This document shows, piece after piece, positions 25,985 to 37,830 of a stretch of DNA of 64,000 nt (position 1 is the stretch's first letter; each line of letters starts with the position of its first letter). A program made the position numbers and the translations under genes. The notes below the pieces were generated by a model. The model searched no databases. It was not told the DNA's origin and saw only the letters and a program-made list of their open reading frames with translations. Origin of the DNA: Casuarius casuarius (Eukaryota; Chordata; Aves; Casuariiformes; Casuariidae); assembly GCA_003342895.1 (NCBI GenBank), contig PTFA01000042.1, positions 1 through 64,000 of the forward strand, in the 5' to 3' direction.

Positions 25985-26175
25985 TGGGAGTTACTCCCCT
26001 GGAAGTCGATGGGATTTATTCCCATCATGTGCCAGAATATTTAAGCCAACAGGTCTCTCCTCCTAGTTCCTCTGGTGCAAGGTTTCTCGAGAGAGTAATA
26101 GACTCGGGCTTTATTTTTCTGCTAAAACTTTCCATTGACTTCCAAGGGGGTTACTCCCATCCTGTGACAGAAAAA
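25985..26175. repeat. two diverged copies of a dispersed near-palindromic motif
   Basis: GGAAGTCGATGGGATTTATT continuing CCCATCATGTG (26001-26031) and CCATTGACTTCCAAGGGGGT continuing TACTCCCATCCTGTGACAG (26132-26170) are related. Both contain a GACTTC/GAAGTC core with a flanking ATGGG or CCCAT and end in CCCATC-TGTG-CAG. They sit about 130 bases apart. The motif type is common across sauropsid genomes as a relic of an old interspersed repeat. I cannot name the family with certainty. Confidence 0.45.
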
Positions 26176-27448
26176 CATCATCCCTGACAATTTCAGTGTT
26201 GTGGCCGAGCATTGTGTTTTCTCCAGGAACATTTGGTTTCAAATCCAAAACATTTGGTTTCAAACCCACTGGGGCAGTGGGAGGGGGTGCTCCCGGGGTG
26301 CCCCACGCCAGGGACCCTGGGCCTCCAACCACCTTCCCTCCAGGGAGCAAGGCACAAGCATTGCTGACTCCACAGCCACATCTTTAACGAAAATTGTCTG
26401 TTCTACTGACTTCTTTTCACTGGCAGATTGAGACTCCTGCCCTCAGGAGATGATCTGGGGCTGCGTATCCTGACTGAACGGCAGCACCTGCCCAGCGCCC
26501 CGTCTTGTTTGCCAAAGCAAACAGGGGAGCAGTGGCACAAACAGCTGTAGATGGTTTCCCATAGGCTTTCTAAGCAGACCTACTCCCACCACGCTCAGTT
26601 TTTGGTCTCTCAGTGTGAAGCAGAGGGCCACTAGGCACCTGACCTCTGAGACCCAGGCACTCATACATGCACACACCGCAGTCCAGAAGCCTTTTGCTGG
26701 TTCTTCCCTTTCATTTCTGGTCAAAGACCGTCTGAATTTTTTGACACAGAAGCATAGATTATTCGGGAGAAAGGATACCCACCACCAGTGAGCTACCAGC
26801 TTCCAAAAGAAACGACTGTGTACCCACAATATATACATGCGCACAGTCTTTACCCCCTGGTTGAACGCAATTAAAAGCACATTTTCAAGTCTTTGAAATG
26901 TCTAATGGCAGAGAGAAAGCAAAGGGGTATTACATCTGGACTCAAATTATGTTGAACAGTGTCATGAGCAAGCAAGCCTAATTTTGCAGCTCTCGGAGGC
27001 TGGTGGATACACAGGTAAGCAGCCAGCAATCGTAAAAGCTTCTAACCAAACCGTGGCCATATGTGAACCAAGCCCCTCTCTTGATCTCTTGTGACTTTCC
27101 CAGCTAAAGTCTGGCCTGGAAGTCAGTCTTGCTCTTGGTCCCCGAACTTCTGTCCCAAGGTATCCAACTGGAGAGGCCAGACATTGCTTCCTCCCATCAC
27201 CTCTGTAAATTAGCTCCATGACCAATGTGGAGGATTACCCTGGGTCAGACAACATCAGGGCCGTACAAGGCCTCTGTTCTTTCTTTGTGTTTTCAGAGAG
27301 CTAATCCTCAAACTCTCTCTTTTCCTCTGAATTCCAGTTTGATATAACAGCATGGATAATGAGAGTCTCAGAATACTCTTGCTTTTCTCCTTTTCATTTC
27401 CATCCCATTAAGGGTCAAGATACTGTCACTGCCTTTCTAATCCTGCAG
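26176..27448. other. moderately GC-rich non-genic sequence
   Basis: AACATTTGGTTTCAAA occurs twice (26228-26243 and 26249-26264), forming a short direct repeat. A GC-rich stretch follows at 26270-26345. The minus-strand open frame 26443-26880 has no domain I recognise. No gene is called. Confidence 0.45.
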
Positions 27449-27476
27449 AAAAAAAAAAAAAAAGAAAAAAAGAAAA
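27449..27476. repeat. A-rich tract
   Basis: A15 followed by GAAAAAAAGAAAA. It is a simple A-rich tract with no recognisable retroposon attached. Confidence 0.9.
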
Positions 27477-28127
27477 TCATACTTTTCCATGTGTCTGCTT
27501 GTCTCTCTTATCCAAAAAGACCTCTATTCAGTGCATTAACATATATAAATCTGAATATGAAAGCAAACAACAGAATACTAATCAGAGTGTATCTTTTTAC
27601 AGTACTAACACCAGCCTTAATTAAATATCCAGATATTTATGGATACCTGGAACAACCAGAGCACTTAAAAAAAAACAGACCTCAAAACCCGAAGTACATC
27701 TGATGCGTCTAGGCAGTAATGTCTGAAAATTAAGCCTGTCTTTTCCAAGTCACATAACTAAAGCTGCTTTGTATTTCAGTACTCCAAAAACCTAAATAAT
27801 TCACTGGCTACTGTCCTGCAAAATCATTTCCTCTCTTTGTTTTCCACACTTGAATTTTCATATCTTTTCCAACCTTTTGTGAACAGAATGAGTCAAGTTT
27901 GGCAATTTTGCCCAGAGTGGCCCTTTTTTTTCCATAGATACGGTCTTTATTATGCTCCCCAACTCCATCTAACACAGATTCCTGTCAGTGCTCTCATAAA
28001 TTATTCTTTTATGCAATTTTAAGACTGCTGACTAAAAGGGATTAAGTGAGAAAATTTGTGTTAAATTAACAAGTACTGCTAAAGAACAGCAATATCTATT
28101 TTAAATTCTGAATGTAGCTAACATTCT
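27477..28127. other. unique non-genic sequence
   Basis: AT-rich with no supported feature. Confidence 0.55.
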
Positions 28128-28161
28128 CACACACACACACACACACACACAAAAAAAAAAG
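28128..28161. repeat. (CA)n plus A-run microsatellite
   Basis: About eleven CA units running directly into an A11 tract. Likely polymorphic. Confidence 0.95.
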
Positions 28162-31100
28162 ACAGGAAAACACTTGCCTATCACTTCTGATTATCTGGTG
28201 AAGAAGTGAAATTCAGCATGTTTCATATAAGTGGACCTGACAATTACATCAGCACTCTTCTAAGAGTTCTTGTTTCCATCCAAACACCATGTACCATAGA
28301 AAGTTCTGCACGTATGGTGCATCTCTGTACAGCCAGTCAGCAGCGAGAGCTGAGGCTAACTTTTTAACTAGTTTTACTGTAGGACCCTTCTGTTCCTAAT
28401 GTTATTACCATTTCTTTCTCAAGATGCTAAAGAGAAAGGAAAAATCCAGTATCAGGCCTCAGACATTATGTTTTGGAAAGAGCTATTCTCAGATTAGCTC
28501 TACAAGAAAAATAACTGGAAATAATGTGATTTTGTTGATTGGATCTCTGATAGTCCCAATTATGGAAGAGCTAGAGGATAAGCAATTCAAAATCTTGAGA
28601 GGTCAGCCAGTATAGAAGAAAGGCTTCTATTTTCAGGGAGATACATTTTTAATGTGGACCAAAAGAGACAGTGACAGAGAAAGAAACAATCCGTTCATGT
28701 AAAACAGAAAGAGTTTGTGACTGCCCAGATGAAAAGTCAAGAGAAGAAGGAGAAAGACTAAGATACAAATCCTTATCTATTAGTTCATTGTTTGTATTAC
28801 TCAAAAAGTAAAGAAAGTTGATTTTGAACTTCTAGGGGACCAGTCCTTTCCCATTTCCAGAGCAATTTAGTCAAGTTACATGCCAATTTTCCTCTGTTGA
28901 GAAGGGAAAGTCCCTATTTAATAGAGCTGCTATTTTTCTGACTCTGTTCCTCCCAAAGCTTCTCCTAGCCCAATGTATTAATGTTGCCCAGTTAGAAGAC
29001 ATTACAACCTTTCCTGTTCCAGTTCCCACTTCTCTATCTGTAGCTTCCAATGGCAACCCATTTGATTTGCCATCATCCTCAACATGATGGCTGAGAAGGA
29101 AATCCTAGGTCCACTGAAGTCAGTGAGAATTTTGTCCAGGTTCCAGTAGGGCCTAGAATTTATGCTGACAGCTTTTAGTCCCACTCGGTTTGGGACTGAG
29201 TGCAGACCGGTCTGTTTGCAGTCTTTGGCCCATTCCTAATGAGGTGGACACTTACCCTCTCCAATTACTGCGACAGCTGCAGCCTTAGCAGATAGAAGAC
29301 TGACCACTTCCTAAAGGGGTCTGTCTATTCAGAAAAAACCTGACACATACTTTAAGAGTATTTGCACCACCTTTTTATGCTATCTGCTTACTATATCAAG
29401 ATTTCATTACCATGAATCCAGCAAGTTTCACAAGTACTGAAATACTGACTATATTTAATTGTTGCCTTTTTTCAGGAGTGCAAAGCTTACCCTGGTCAGA
29501 GAATCAACAGAAATCTCTTCCACCAATTAATCGTCTGTTGGGGAGTCATTGGCATTGTGTTAGGCCTCTGGGGTGAAGTTCAGCCTTACTGCATAGTAAA
29601 ATCTTCAGATCAGTTACTTAGAAAAAACAGGTTTCTGAGAACTTCAGTACAAATTTGATCTTTTGATTTTGTATGTTTTGTTTCCATGCTTGAGAATAGT
29701 GTAATGTCTGATATCACACCTTGTTAATGCAACAGTTTTCCTGTGGAAATGAGTTCCTGTAGAAATGCAGGAGCACTGCTTAGCTTCAAATGCAATATAC
29801 CCCTGGAAAGCCCACTCATCTCCTAGATATCTCAGGGCATCTGAGATCTCTACTTGACTCTCTGTTCCTCATACCTATAAACACAACATGATCTATTCAG
29901 TATTCAGTCTAACAATATTTTTGCCATCTACTGGATACCTGTGAGAGAAGAAAAAGGAAAGGAGCTTGAAAAAAAGGGAAACATTTCCAGTTTCAAAGGC
30001 TTGAGCTGAATGGCTACTGTTATAGGCCATGGAGAGACAGGTTTTTTAGTATAAGGATTCTGTTGCAAACTTTTGCTTCTCCTTCATTGCCTGTTTGCTC
30101 CCTCATGCCCTTCATCCTTTTTACTCATGGCTGCCCAATTAGAAATTATTGGCTTTGAAAATCAGTCAGGGCTGCATAGAGATACGTGAAACCATACTGA
30201 ATAACCACCAGACAAGCCTGCAAGCCCTGCCTTCCACACTTTGGAGGCTATTCATCTGAATAAATACATATGTCCACAGTGTAGCCAGACATCTACTTCT
30301 GAAGTAGACATCTAGTCTCCCCTTTCTAGTTTGCAGAGAAATAGGTGCATTTTGGGTAGGATTCACTAATAACCAGATTAGATTAGTTGTGCCCGTTACT
30401 GCTTATTCCTCTCCAGAAAGGGACTTTAGATGACTATCTCAGATGTAGACATCCATTTTGTAAGTGTCTAAAGCCACATGAGATGAATCCAATTGTAAGT
30501 AATAATGGAAGCATTAAAGTCCACAAAATGGCAGAAGTGCTCACAATGTAAGATTAGTTTAACCAGGGGAGGCATTTGCCTTTTGAGGTCCAGCCTTTTT
30601 TGAAACATACAAATAGTTTTGCAAGAATGATAAACACATCCCCCTAACTAAAGCTGTTTCCTCCTCACAGCTAAATTATATGGATAAACTTGAGACTTTG
30701 GGGAAATATTATTGCTCTGGACTCTAAAAGACAGCGTTTCAGTTTTGGGAGCTCTGACATTCTGCTGCCATAATTAGATTCCCAGAAGTGCCGTTTACTG
30801 ATAGCTCCAAGAAAATGTCCAGAGCCAATTAGGACAAAATCAGACCCAATATAAGCATGTGTAATTCCTTTAGAGAGGCACTCTACCTGAATTTGTCCCA
30901 GTTGCACTAAAGAAGGAAAAATGATCCCAAAACAAAACACAGTGAAATGGCCTGCAGAGCCTTCCTCAAGTTCTTCTCTGATGGTAGTTCTTACCCCAAA
31001 TAAGTTTTTAATTATGCATGCCATTGGTTAACATAAGAAATGCTCAGTGCCACGTGGCTAGATGCAGTTTGGGCTGTTGTGACTGGGGCTTTGACCACTT

Positions 31101-31318
31101 GAAAAGGAAAAATCCCTTTAAAAAGGGAATATGCTGCTGCATTACTGACACTTAACAGCAGGTGCTACCCAATTTAACCACTCCCAAAATCTTCAGTTGA
31201 CTGGAACTTAATGGTTGGCAATCACATTAAACAACTAATGTTTGCTAGTCCCTTGTGTGGTCGCAAGTCAGCTTTCAGTATGTAAATGAGGTGCTTACAT
31301 AGAGAAAAGCATCAGTGA
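28162..31318. other. unique non-genic sequence
   Basis: No gene supported. TCCACTGAAGTCAGTGAG at 29110-29127 is another copy of the dispersed near-palindromic motif. Open frames at 28871-29184 and 30671-31024 on the minus strand are unrecognised. Confidence 0.5.
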
Positions 31319-31520
31319 GCAGTGGGGTGGCAGGGCTGTGCGGTGCCCTCTCCCTGGCCAGGCCCATCCTGCAGCCCCCAGCGAGGAGACCTGGACCAGG
31401 CCAGGGATGGTGACCGGGACTGGCCAGAGCCTGGACACCACCGAGCGCCACCGCAGGCCCCAGACCCAGCTGGGAAGTCAAGGCAGCAGGGTGCGAGGCT
31501 GGGCACAGCCTCAGCTGAAA
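31319..31520. other. sharply bounded GC-rich block
   Basis: About 200 bases that are roughly two-thirds G+C, set in AT-rich flanks. There are only about seven CpG, so it is not a CpG island. GGCCAGG/CCTGGCC-type words recur (for example near 31356, 31399 and 31421). A decayed minisatellite, a GC-rich insertion or a biased gene-conversion patch would fit. Open frames cross it on both strands because GC-rich DNA has few stops, so they are not evidence of coding. Confidence 0.5.
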
Positions 31521-34500
31521 TGGCTGATTTAAAAAACAGTCATCAAAATATTCACACTTCTTTAGAGTGCGTCTGCATTAACTTTTTATTTTCAGCCCAA
31601 ATTTTAGTTGGACTTGATGGATCAGAGGAGTATGACCTTCCCGAGATCCTGATAAGGGTCACATAATCATAGTTCAGTGGCTTGCATGAGAAAGAGGCAT
31701 GCAAAAGGCCTTCTCACTCCCGAGAGTACTTCAATGCATTTATTCCCTCACACGAGAGGATGAACTGCTCTAGACCACGGCAATAGAGGTAGATGGATGA
31801 AGTCTCCCAGCTCACAAAGCCAGATTAAGATTTGGGTATGACGTTTCCTACTATTTTTTGTTTCACCAAGGACAGTGCTGATGAGATTCTCAGCTGGCAG
31901 GAGTTCCCAGAACTCTTGTGATTTAAATAAAAATGTCTTTGGCTAGCCCCCAAAACTATGGTAAAGAGTGTGGCTGAATCTCTGGTGATGAAACTTCTCC
32001 CTGTGGAAAGGTGGTGTTTTCTGGTGTTTTTGGTGGTTTGTGTTTTGGAGTTTTTTTTAGTTATGCACTGCCGAATCTGCTTTAAGTAGAGCAATTCTGC
32101 TCTATTCAGTAGTTAAGTCTGCTTTCTTTTATATTCCCTTCTAGGCCCTTAAAAGCATCTAACGACATTATTTTTTCTCTGTGTGAAATTATTCTCTTCA
32201 CTGGCATTTGCTTTTACATAGCTTTTTGCAGAGTTTAGGTTAGACTGTATATGCTGAAGACGTCAAACTTGCCCGAGTTTCAGCTACCAGAATATTATCA
32301 TATTCCCCAATAAAAAAGTGGCACAATACAGATAAAGCTGTTTGACTGACAACTATGCTACTGAGACTAAAAATGGAGATTTTATTTCAATTTTTCATCC
32401 AGAAAGGAGGGCTTTTACTCTGTTAGGTATTCACCTCACCAGTAATTAGCAGCTTAAGTTTTTCAACCCTACAGCAGAACAGCACCTCTTAAGTACGGAG
32501 AGGTCTTTCAAACCTATTGTCTATTCAGTTTCTGCTTTCAATGCTTTAGTAAGAGCAGCCTTCATGAGCCCTGGTGCCCTCGTGGTGTCTGAGATGAGAC
32601 AGTGTGCAGGATGGATGGACCTGTCTCCTACAGTGCCTCCCAAGTCAGACCAGCTACTTGTGCCCTGCCAGGTAGGTCCTGTCCTCACCCATGCAGGCAG
32701 TCAGAAAATAATTGTGCAGCATTTTATAGTACCTGAGCTGCTATTTGTGAGACAGACCACTTCTACCCATTATTTTATTTTTTGGTGAAGAATTATTTAT
32801 TTAGCAAATTACTAAAGGGAATTTTGTCCCGCTAGTTCATTCATCTCCAGAAACACTTCCTGTACACAACACAGTTTCTGTCAAAACTTTTTTAAAAGAT
32901 TTTGGTAAAGAATCCATAGTAGCTGATTTCAATTGACAAAAGTTCAAACACTAAGCAGCAACCAACAGTCTAGATAATAGCCATAGCTATAGAGTACCAC
33001 GCAATGAATGCAATATTAAGACTATAGTAGATGTCTCTGCTCAGAATATTTGTCTGTTAAAATCTTTCCACAATTTGCATCTGAGATTTCACTGTAATGT
33101 TATTAGAGAGACATTAAAATTCTACCATGATAAAGGATCGCTGTAGGAAAATGCAGTATATTAGTAGTTCTAGTATTTCCCTTTTTTAATCTTACATTCT
33201 AAAATTAAGGTACGTAGTCTATCTTCATATCAAAAATCCACTGCAGATTAGATGAACTTTGTCTGCTCCTTTGAGCATAAGTAGGAAAGTCATTACAAAT
33301 TCAGTAGGTTTTCCTTCTTTAAGCTTTCATTTAATACCAGTGATAGGATGAAACTTTATTCTTTAATGTTTGTAAAATACGAATAAGAAAAATATGATTT
33401 TTTATTATCATCTGTGTCTGAGTATTGACAGTTGCTGTTTTGCTCTAGATCTCTGACATGGTAATTAACAGTATCTGAGACAATGAGCTTCATCTCAGCA
33501 AACCTGAAAGCCCACTGATTTCAATGGAGCTTCTTGGACTCCAGGTTTATTCATTAGTGCTGAACTGTAACATTCTTGTCACAGCTCCAAAGAGTTTTAT
33601 CCACATAATCAAGTCAACAAAGTAATAGCTCTTAGGTCAGTTTTGTGAGAATGACAGTGAAACAATTGTTGCTTGAACATAATGCCTTCTTCTCCAGCTA
33701 CCTCTCTGTACTGGAAAAGTCAAATACAAGTTAACACAAAATAAAATACATTGAAAAAAGAGTAGAGAGGAGTTATAACTTTTTAGAAAGCAGAGGAAGA
33801 TCTGGAGCTCAAAAGAACTGGAGATGAGAAGAACAATGATTGTCTAAAATGCCTGAAGAAAACTGTTAGCAATAAATTTTAGTTGAATTATGATACACTT
33901 TGAAGCTGCAGAAAATTTTGAAAGTTGCTGTAACTCCTGTAAGATTTTTACTCAGATTTTGTGTGGTGAAAATGAGTCTGAAATATTGTGTGTAATAATA
34001 AGGACCTATGGGCCCTATATTTACTTGGAGAAATACATCAGAACATCAATTCTAACTTTAAAAGATATTCACAGCATTTCAACTCTGTGCTGTAAATCAC
34101 GGCTACCTTTTCACCAGTGATTAGTGATATTGGATATTTAATCTGATTTTCCAAAGCATGGTGTGTAGATATTCAGATTTAGGGAATTTGAAAATATTTT
34201 CTTCACAGCATCTCTACTCTCACATTCAAAATCATTCTTCAGTTTTAAAGATTTGGGCCATTAAAAACAGCAGGAAGTAGATGTCAAATGGAGCTTTTAA
34301 TCCTACTTTGGGAGATTCTCTCTCACTCCTGATTAAAGGTTACTGTTCTACTTGGATTCCTCTTTGAGCTATGGTGAAATTCCCAAAGTATCCTCTGCCA
34401 CCTGCAAAATTACTTACATTAGTTGACTCCATAATCTACAATTCTGCACACATTTCATACTTTTAAATTCTCCTTTAAATATTCATAGCTCTCTTACATT

Positions 34501-37310
34501 AAACATGTATGGTAGCAACTGCTACTGTAATACTGACAATCTATGAAGCTTTAACTGCCTAAAAGTTACTCTAGCAGTATAGTCTGATTTTAAAATTATC
34601 ATTATGTTTTAAATATCTCTCAGTGCACTGACTTTATGATCTCATCACAGCACAGTCTCTCAGCTGAGAAATCTTTAAGCAAGTAGGAGTTCATTTCTCG
34701 TGGCTGAGAGACTACAGCAAAGTTTAGGATGCATATGTTACTCTTTCAGAGGGACACTTACACCATCTGGCATCTAAATATAGAGATATTTAGGGTATTC
34801 AGGACTACAGAGGGAGCTGGAGTAGATCAAGCCATCTTGATCTCATCTTCTCTTTATATGCAAAGAATTGCCAAAGTCATCAGGCCACCAATCAAGTCAA
34901 TATAGAAAAAGAGGACTTTTCTAGGCACCTGGTGTTTTTCAGATGGTTTAAGAAATTTCTTTATTTTTTCACATTTAATTTTCTGACTATTTTTCTAAGG
35001 ACAGTAGGTATTTCCTGGAGTTCCTTTTCTCCTCTTATTCATTGTTTTCATGGATTTTCAACTGAAAGTAGGTGATGCTTTATGTAGATGCTTTATATAA
35101 CTATAATTCAAATTACAACACTGCAGAAAGGATTATAAAAGCACACGAATTGCCGAACAAAAAGGCTTTTCATAGGAACCAAAAGGATCTCGGCACCATG
35201 GGGCCAGTAAAATGCAACAGAAGTGGGGCACTTGATTCTTTTAAGTTCCTCATTATAGAGCTGTAGGTACAGCTCACTAGCAACATATTTTAGCACAAGA
35301 ATTACAGGTCCTGTGATCATGCTTTGCCTCTTTCAACTCTGTCATTCAGATCCCACTCCTTCCACTTTGGCCTGGTGCCATATCTGTGCCTTTGTTTCCT
35401 ACATTTCCTCCTTTATGCCTTGGCATTATTTTAAATTCAGAGAGTTGAACTGCAGCATCATGAGCCAAAGCCTGATCTCATGGAAGTGGGTGGTCTCTCT
35501 GCAACTGCCCTTTAAGGAACCATTTCGTTCTGACACCATTTCACATTGTTTCTCCAGTGTGAAAAAAAAAGGAGATATTTTTATCATTGTTTCTCTCAGA
35601 GAGTATAATGAGCAATCATTTTGGGCCACAGACATTGTATTTCTAGTCGTAAATACAAACTCAGACCTCAGCTGCATCCAAGCATCACCACAATTTTCAA
35701 TAGTGTTGTCTTGCTGTGCAAAATTTCACCATCTTTCCAAATCCCTCCCTCCACTGACTTTTCCATCACAGTCAACAATTCTTCTTTTTACCTTGGCCTC
35801 TAGTTTTGATCCCATTTTAAAGGCAAGAATCCAAAAATTATGGATAAAAAAAAATTTCCTTGAAAATGCTTTTTTAAAGCATATTTTTCCTTTTGTTATG
35901 AAATGTTTCTTTTCAGAGTTGAAAGATGGTAAAGATGTCTGACTCAAAATTTGAAAAAAAACAATCCTGCATTTAAAATAAAATATAACAAAGAAGAAAA
36001 TGGATCTGTTTCAGACACTTTGGCATAAAAAACATTTTATTCTGTTTTTCAAAATCAGATTTCATATTTTGTTGTTACCTATGCTTTACACTTCTCTGTC
36101 TCCTTTCTTCCTGCACATCCAAGTAAATCTCTGTCACTTCTTTCTCTTCTTCTGTAAATTATACCTCCCTCCTCTCTCTACTGTGTAAAATCCAGAAAAA
36201 AACAGAAGGCCCTTGTACAAGCCAGATGTTTCTCTGACTCGTATATACTCCTCCTCTTCTAACATCATATCATCATATGCATCACACCTGGTTCCTCTCA
36301 TTTTCCCTGTTCACGTATTTCTTAGCAGTTTTTCAGCAGTTTGAGTGATCTTTTGCTAGTGACAATACAGAAAATGAAATGTAAAACCTTCTAGCAAAGT
36401 GACAGCATCAAAGAAGTAATTACGATTTATGCAAATTTTTGTTGCAGGCATCTAAACAAACCCCACAATAGTATAAAGTATGAGATGAAATTAAATATAT
36501 ACACACACTGCTGATAAACTAAATAAAGATCTGCTTAACAAAAGGATAAAATACACTGGACAAATCCCACTATAGTGAGATATATTACATTGCAGTCTAT
36601 GTTGAAGAAATGCTGCTACCCAAACAAACTGAAACCTGCACCTTTTTCTCTCCTCCCTGACACCCTCTCTCCTCATTCTAGACTGTGTATATATTGCAAG
36701 TTTAGTGATAACTGCTACCTGCTCTGGCCACAATGCCTATATTAGCAAAGCTAAATTAAAGGCACCATATTAAAGACCTTATCCAAATCCCACGGAAGTT
36801 AAGATATTTCCACTGACTTCAGGTCAAGCCTTTCTGATATGTGAGAGGCATCCAACACCTAGAATAGCCTTCTCATCTCAGTTCAAGCTAGGGAAAATCG
36901 AGAGTGCTTCTACTGCAGCTGCAAAATTGGTGTGAGACTGGAATCAGACTTGAGGTTTTTCTTTCACACATTAGTAAATACATTATACACTTCTTTCCAG
37001 GCAGAAAGTATCTGAATGATGCCTTAATATACCCTTTCCTTTGCATAAGATCTTGAAAAGAGAATAGGATGAAGTAGGATGAAGTTTATTGATAACCTAT
37101 GCAATAAATACACTGGAATGACTTGCTTTAGTAACTGGTCAGAGTAACAGGATCCTAATTTCACTTTGTCTTCTGAATAATTCTGTATCTGCTTTTGTAT
37201 CAGCAAAGTGTAATTTATTGTTTTCAACAACATTTGGATTAGGACTAAAATCGTTCCAAGTAGGGGATCTTACACTTCATATGTATTTATGTACATATTT
37301 CTTCTTTTTA
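31521..37310. other. unique AT-rich non-genic sequence
   Basis: No gene supported. The longest fully sequenced open run in the window is here (35313-35942, plus). It starts at GTG, lies in pyrimidine-rich DNA and matches no family I know. Copies of the dispersed motif lie at 33511-33530 and 36810-36825. Confidence 0.45.
33511..33530. repeat. dispersed near-palindromic motif copy
   Basis: CCCACTGATTTCAATGGAGC matches the CCACTGACTTCAATGGGAG pattern seen elsewhere in the window. Confidence 0.4.
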
Positions 37311-37320
37311 TTCACAGACA

Positions 37321-37366
37321 TATATATACAAATATATGTATTTTATATATGTATATGCATATATTA
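37321..37366. repeat. AT-rich simple repeat
   Basis: Tandem TATATA/ATGTAT words without strict periodicity. Confidence 0.85.
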
Positions 37367-37779
37367 CTCTATTATTTAATCTTCTTTGATTCTGGGTTTC
37401 TTTATTTTTGTAATTAAGAAAAAAGTTTAGAAACTGTAATGAAAACAGCAGAACTCAATTCACTTGCTGGGTCCAGCAACAGTAGTCTGTAGAGCTTAGC
37501 AAGGAGTCAAACTCTCCTTAAGAAAGACCACAGAAAGCAGAGAACTGTGACTGACATCTTTAAGGAGAAAATATCAGAACAACATGGGAGAATCAGTCTC
37601 ACTTCATCATCCAAGCAAGCAAATTTTCAGTTGTGGTTATTAGCACACATTGTGCAATAACACACAATGACAATATGTGTCTTTGTTTTAAACACACAAG
37701 CCTCTTACCCCCTTACAACTTCAGAATACGAGTTTTTTTTCTTTTGGGTCAGTGTTACACTGCTACATGATTTAGCTTC
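37367..37779. other. unique non-genic sequence
   Basis: Nothing recognised. Confidence 0.5.
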
Positions 37780-37830
37780 TATATGAGTATATACTATATA
37801 TATATTATATAATATATATTTTTTAATTAT
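37780..37830. repeat. AT-rich simple repeat
   Basis: A TATATA/ATTATATAAT tract, partly self-complementary. Confidence 0.85.

Noticed and set aside
26443..26880. 145-codon open frame on the minus strand
   Set aside because: No recognisable family and no splice or promoter context. Moderate GC lowers stop frequency here.
31322..31666. Open frames through the GC-rich block on both strands
   Set aside because: GC-rich DNA has few stops; the peptides are Pro/Gly/Arg-rich in several frames at once, which points to composition.
34801..34860. Possible CR1 tail (GGAGTAGATCAAGCCATCTT)
   Set aside because: Only one vague word matches and the expected order of tail motifs is missing.
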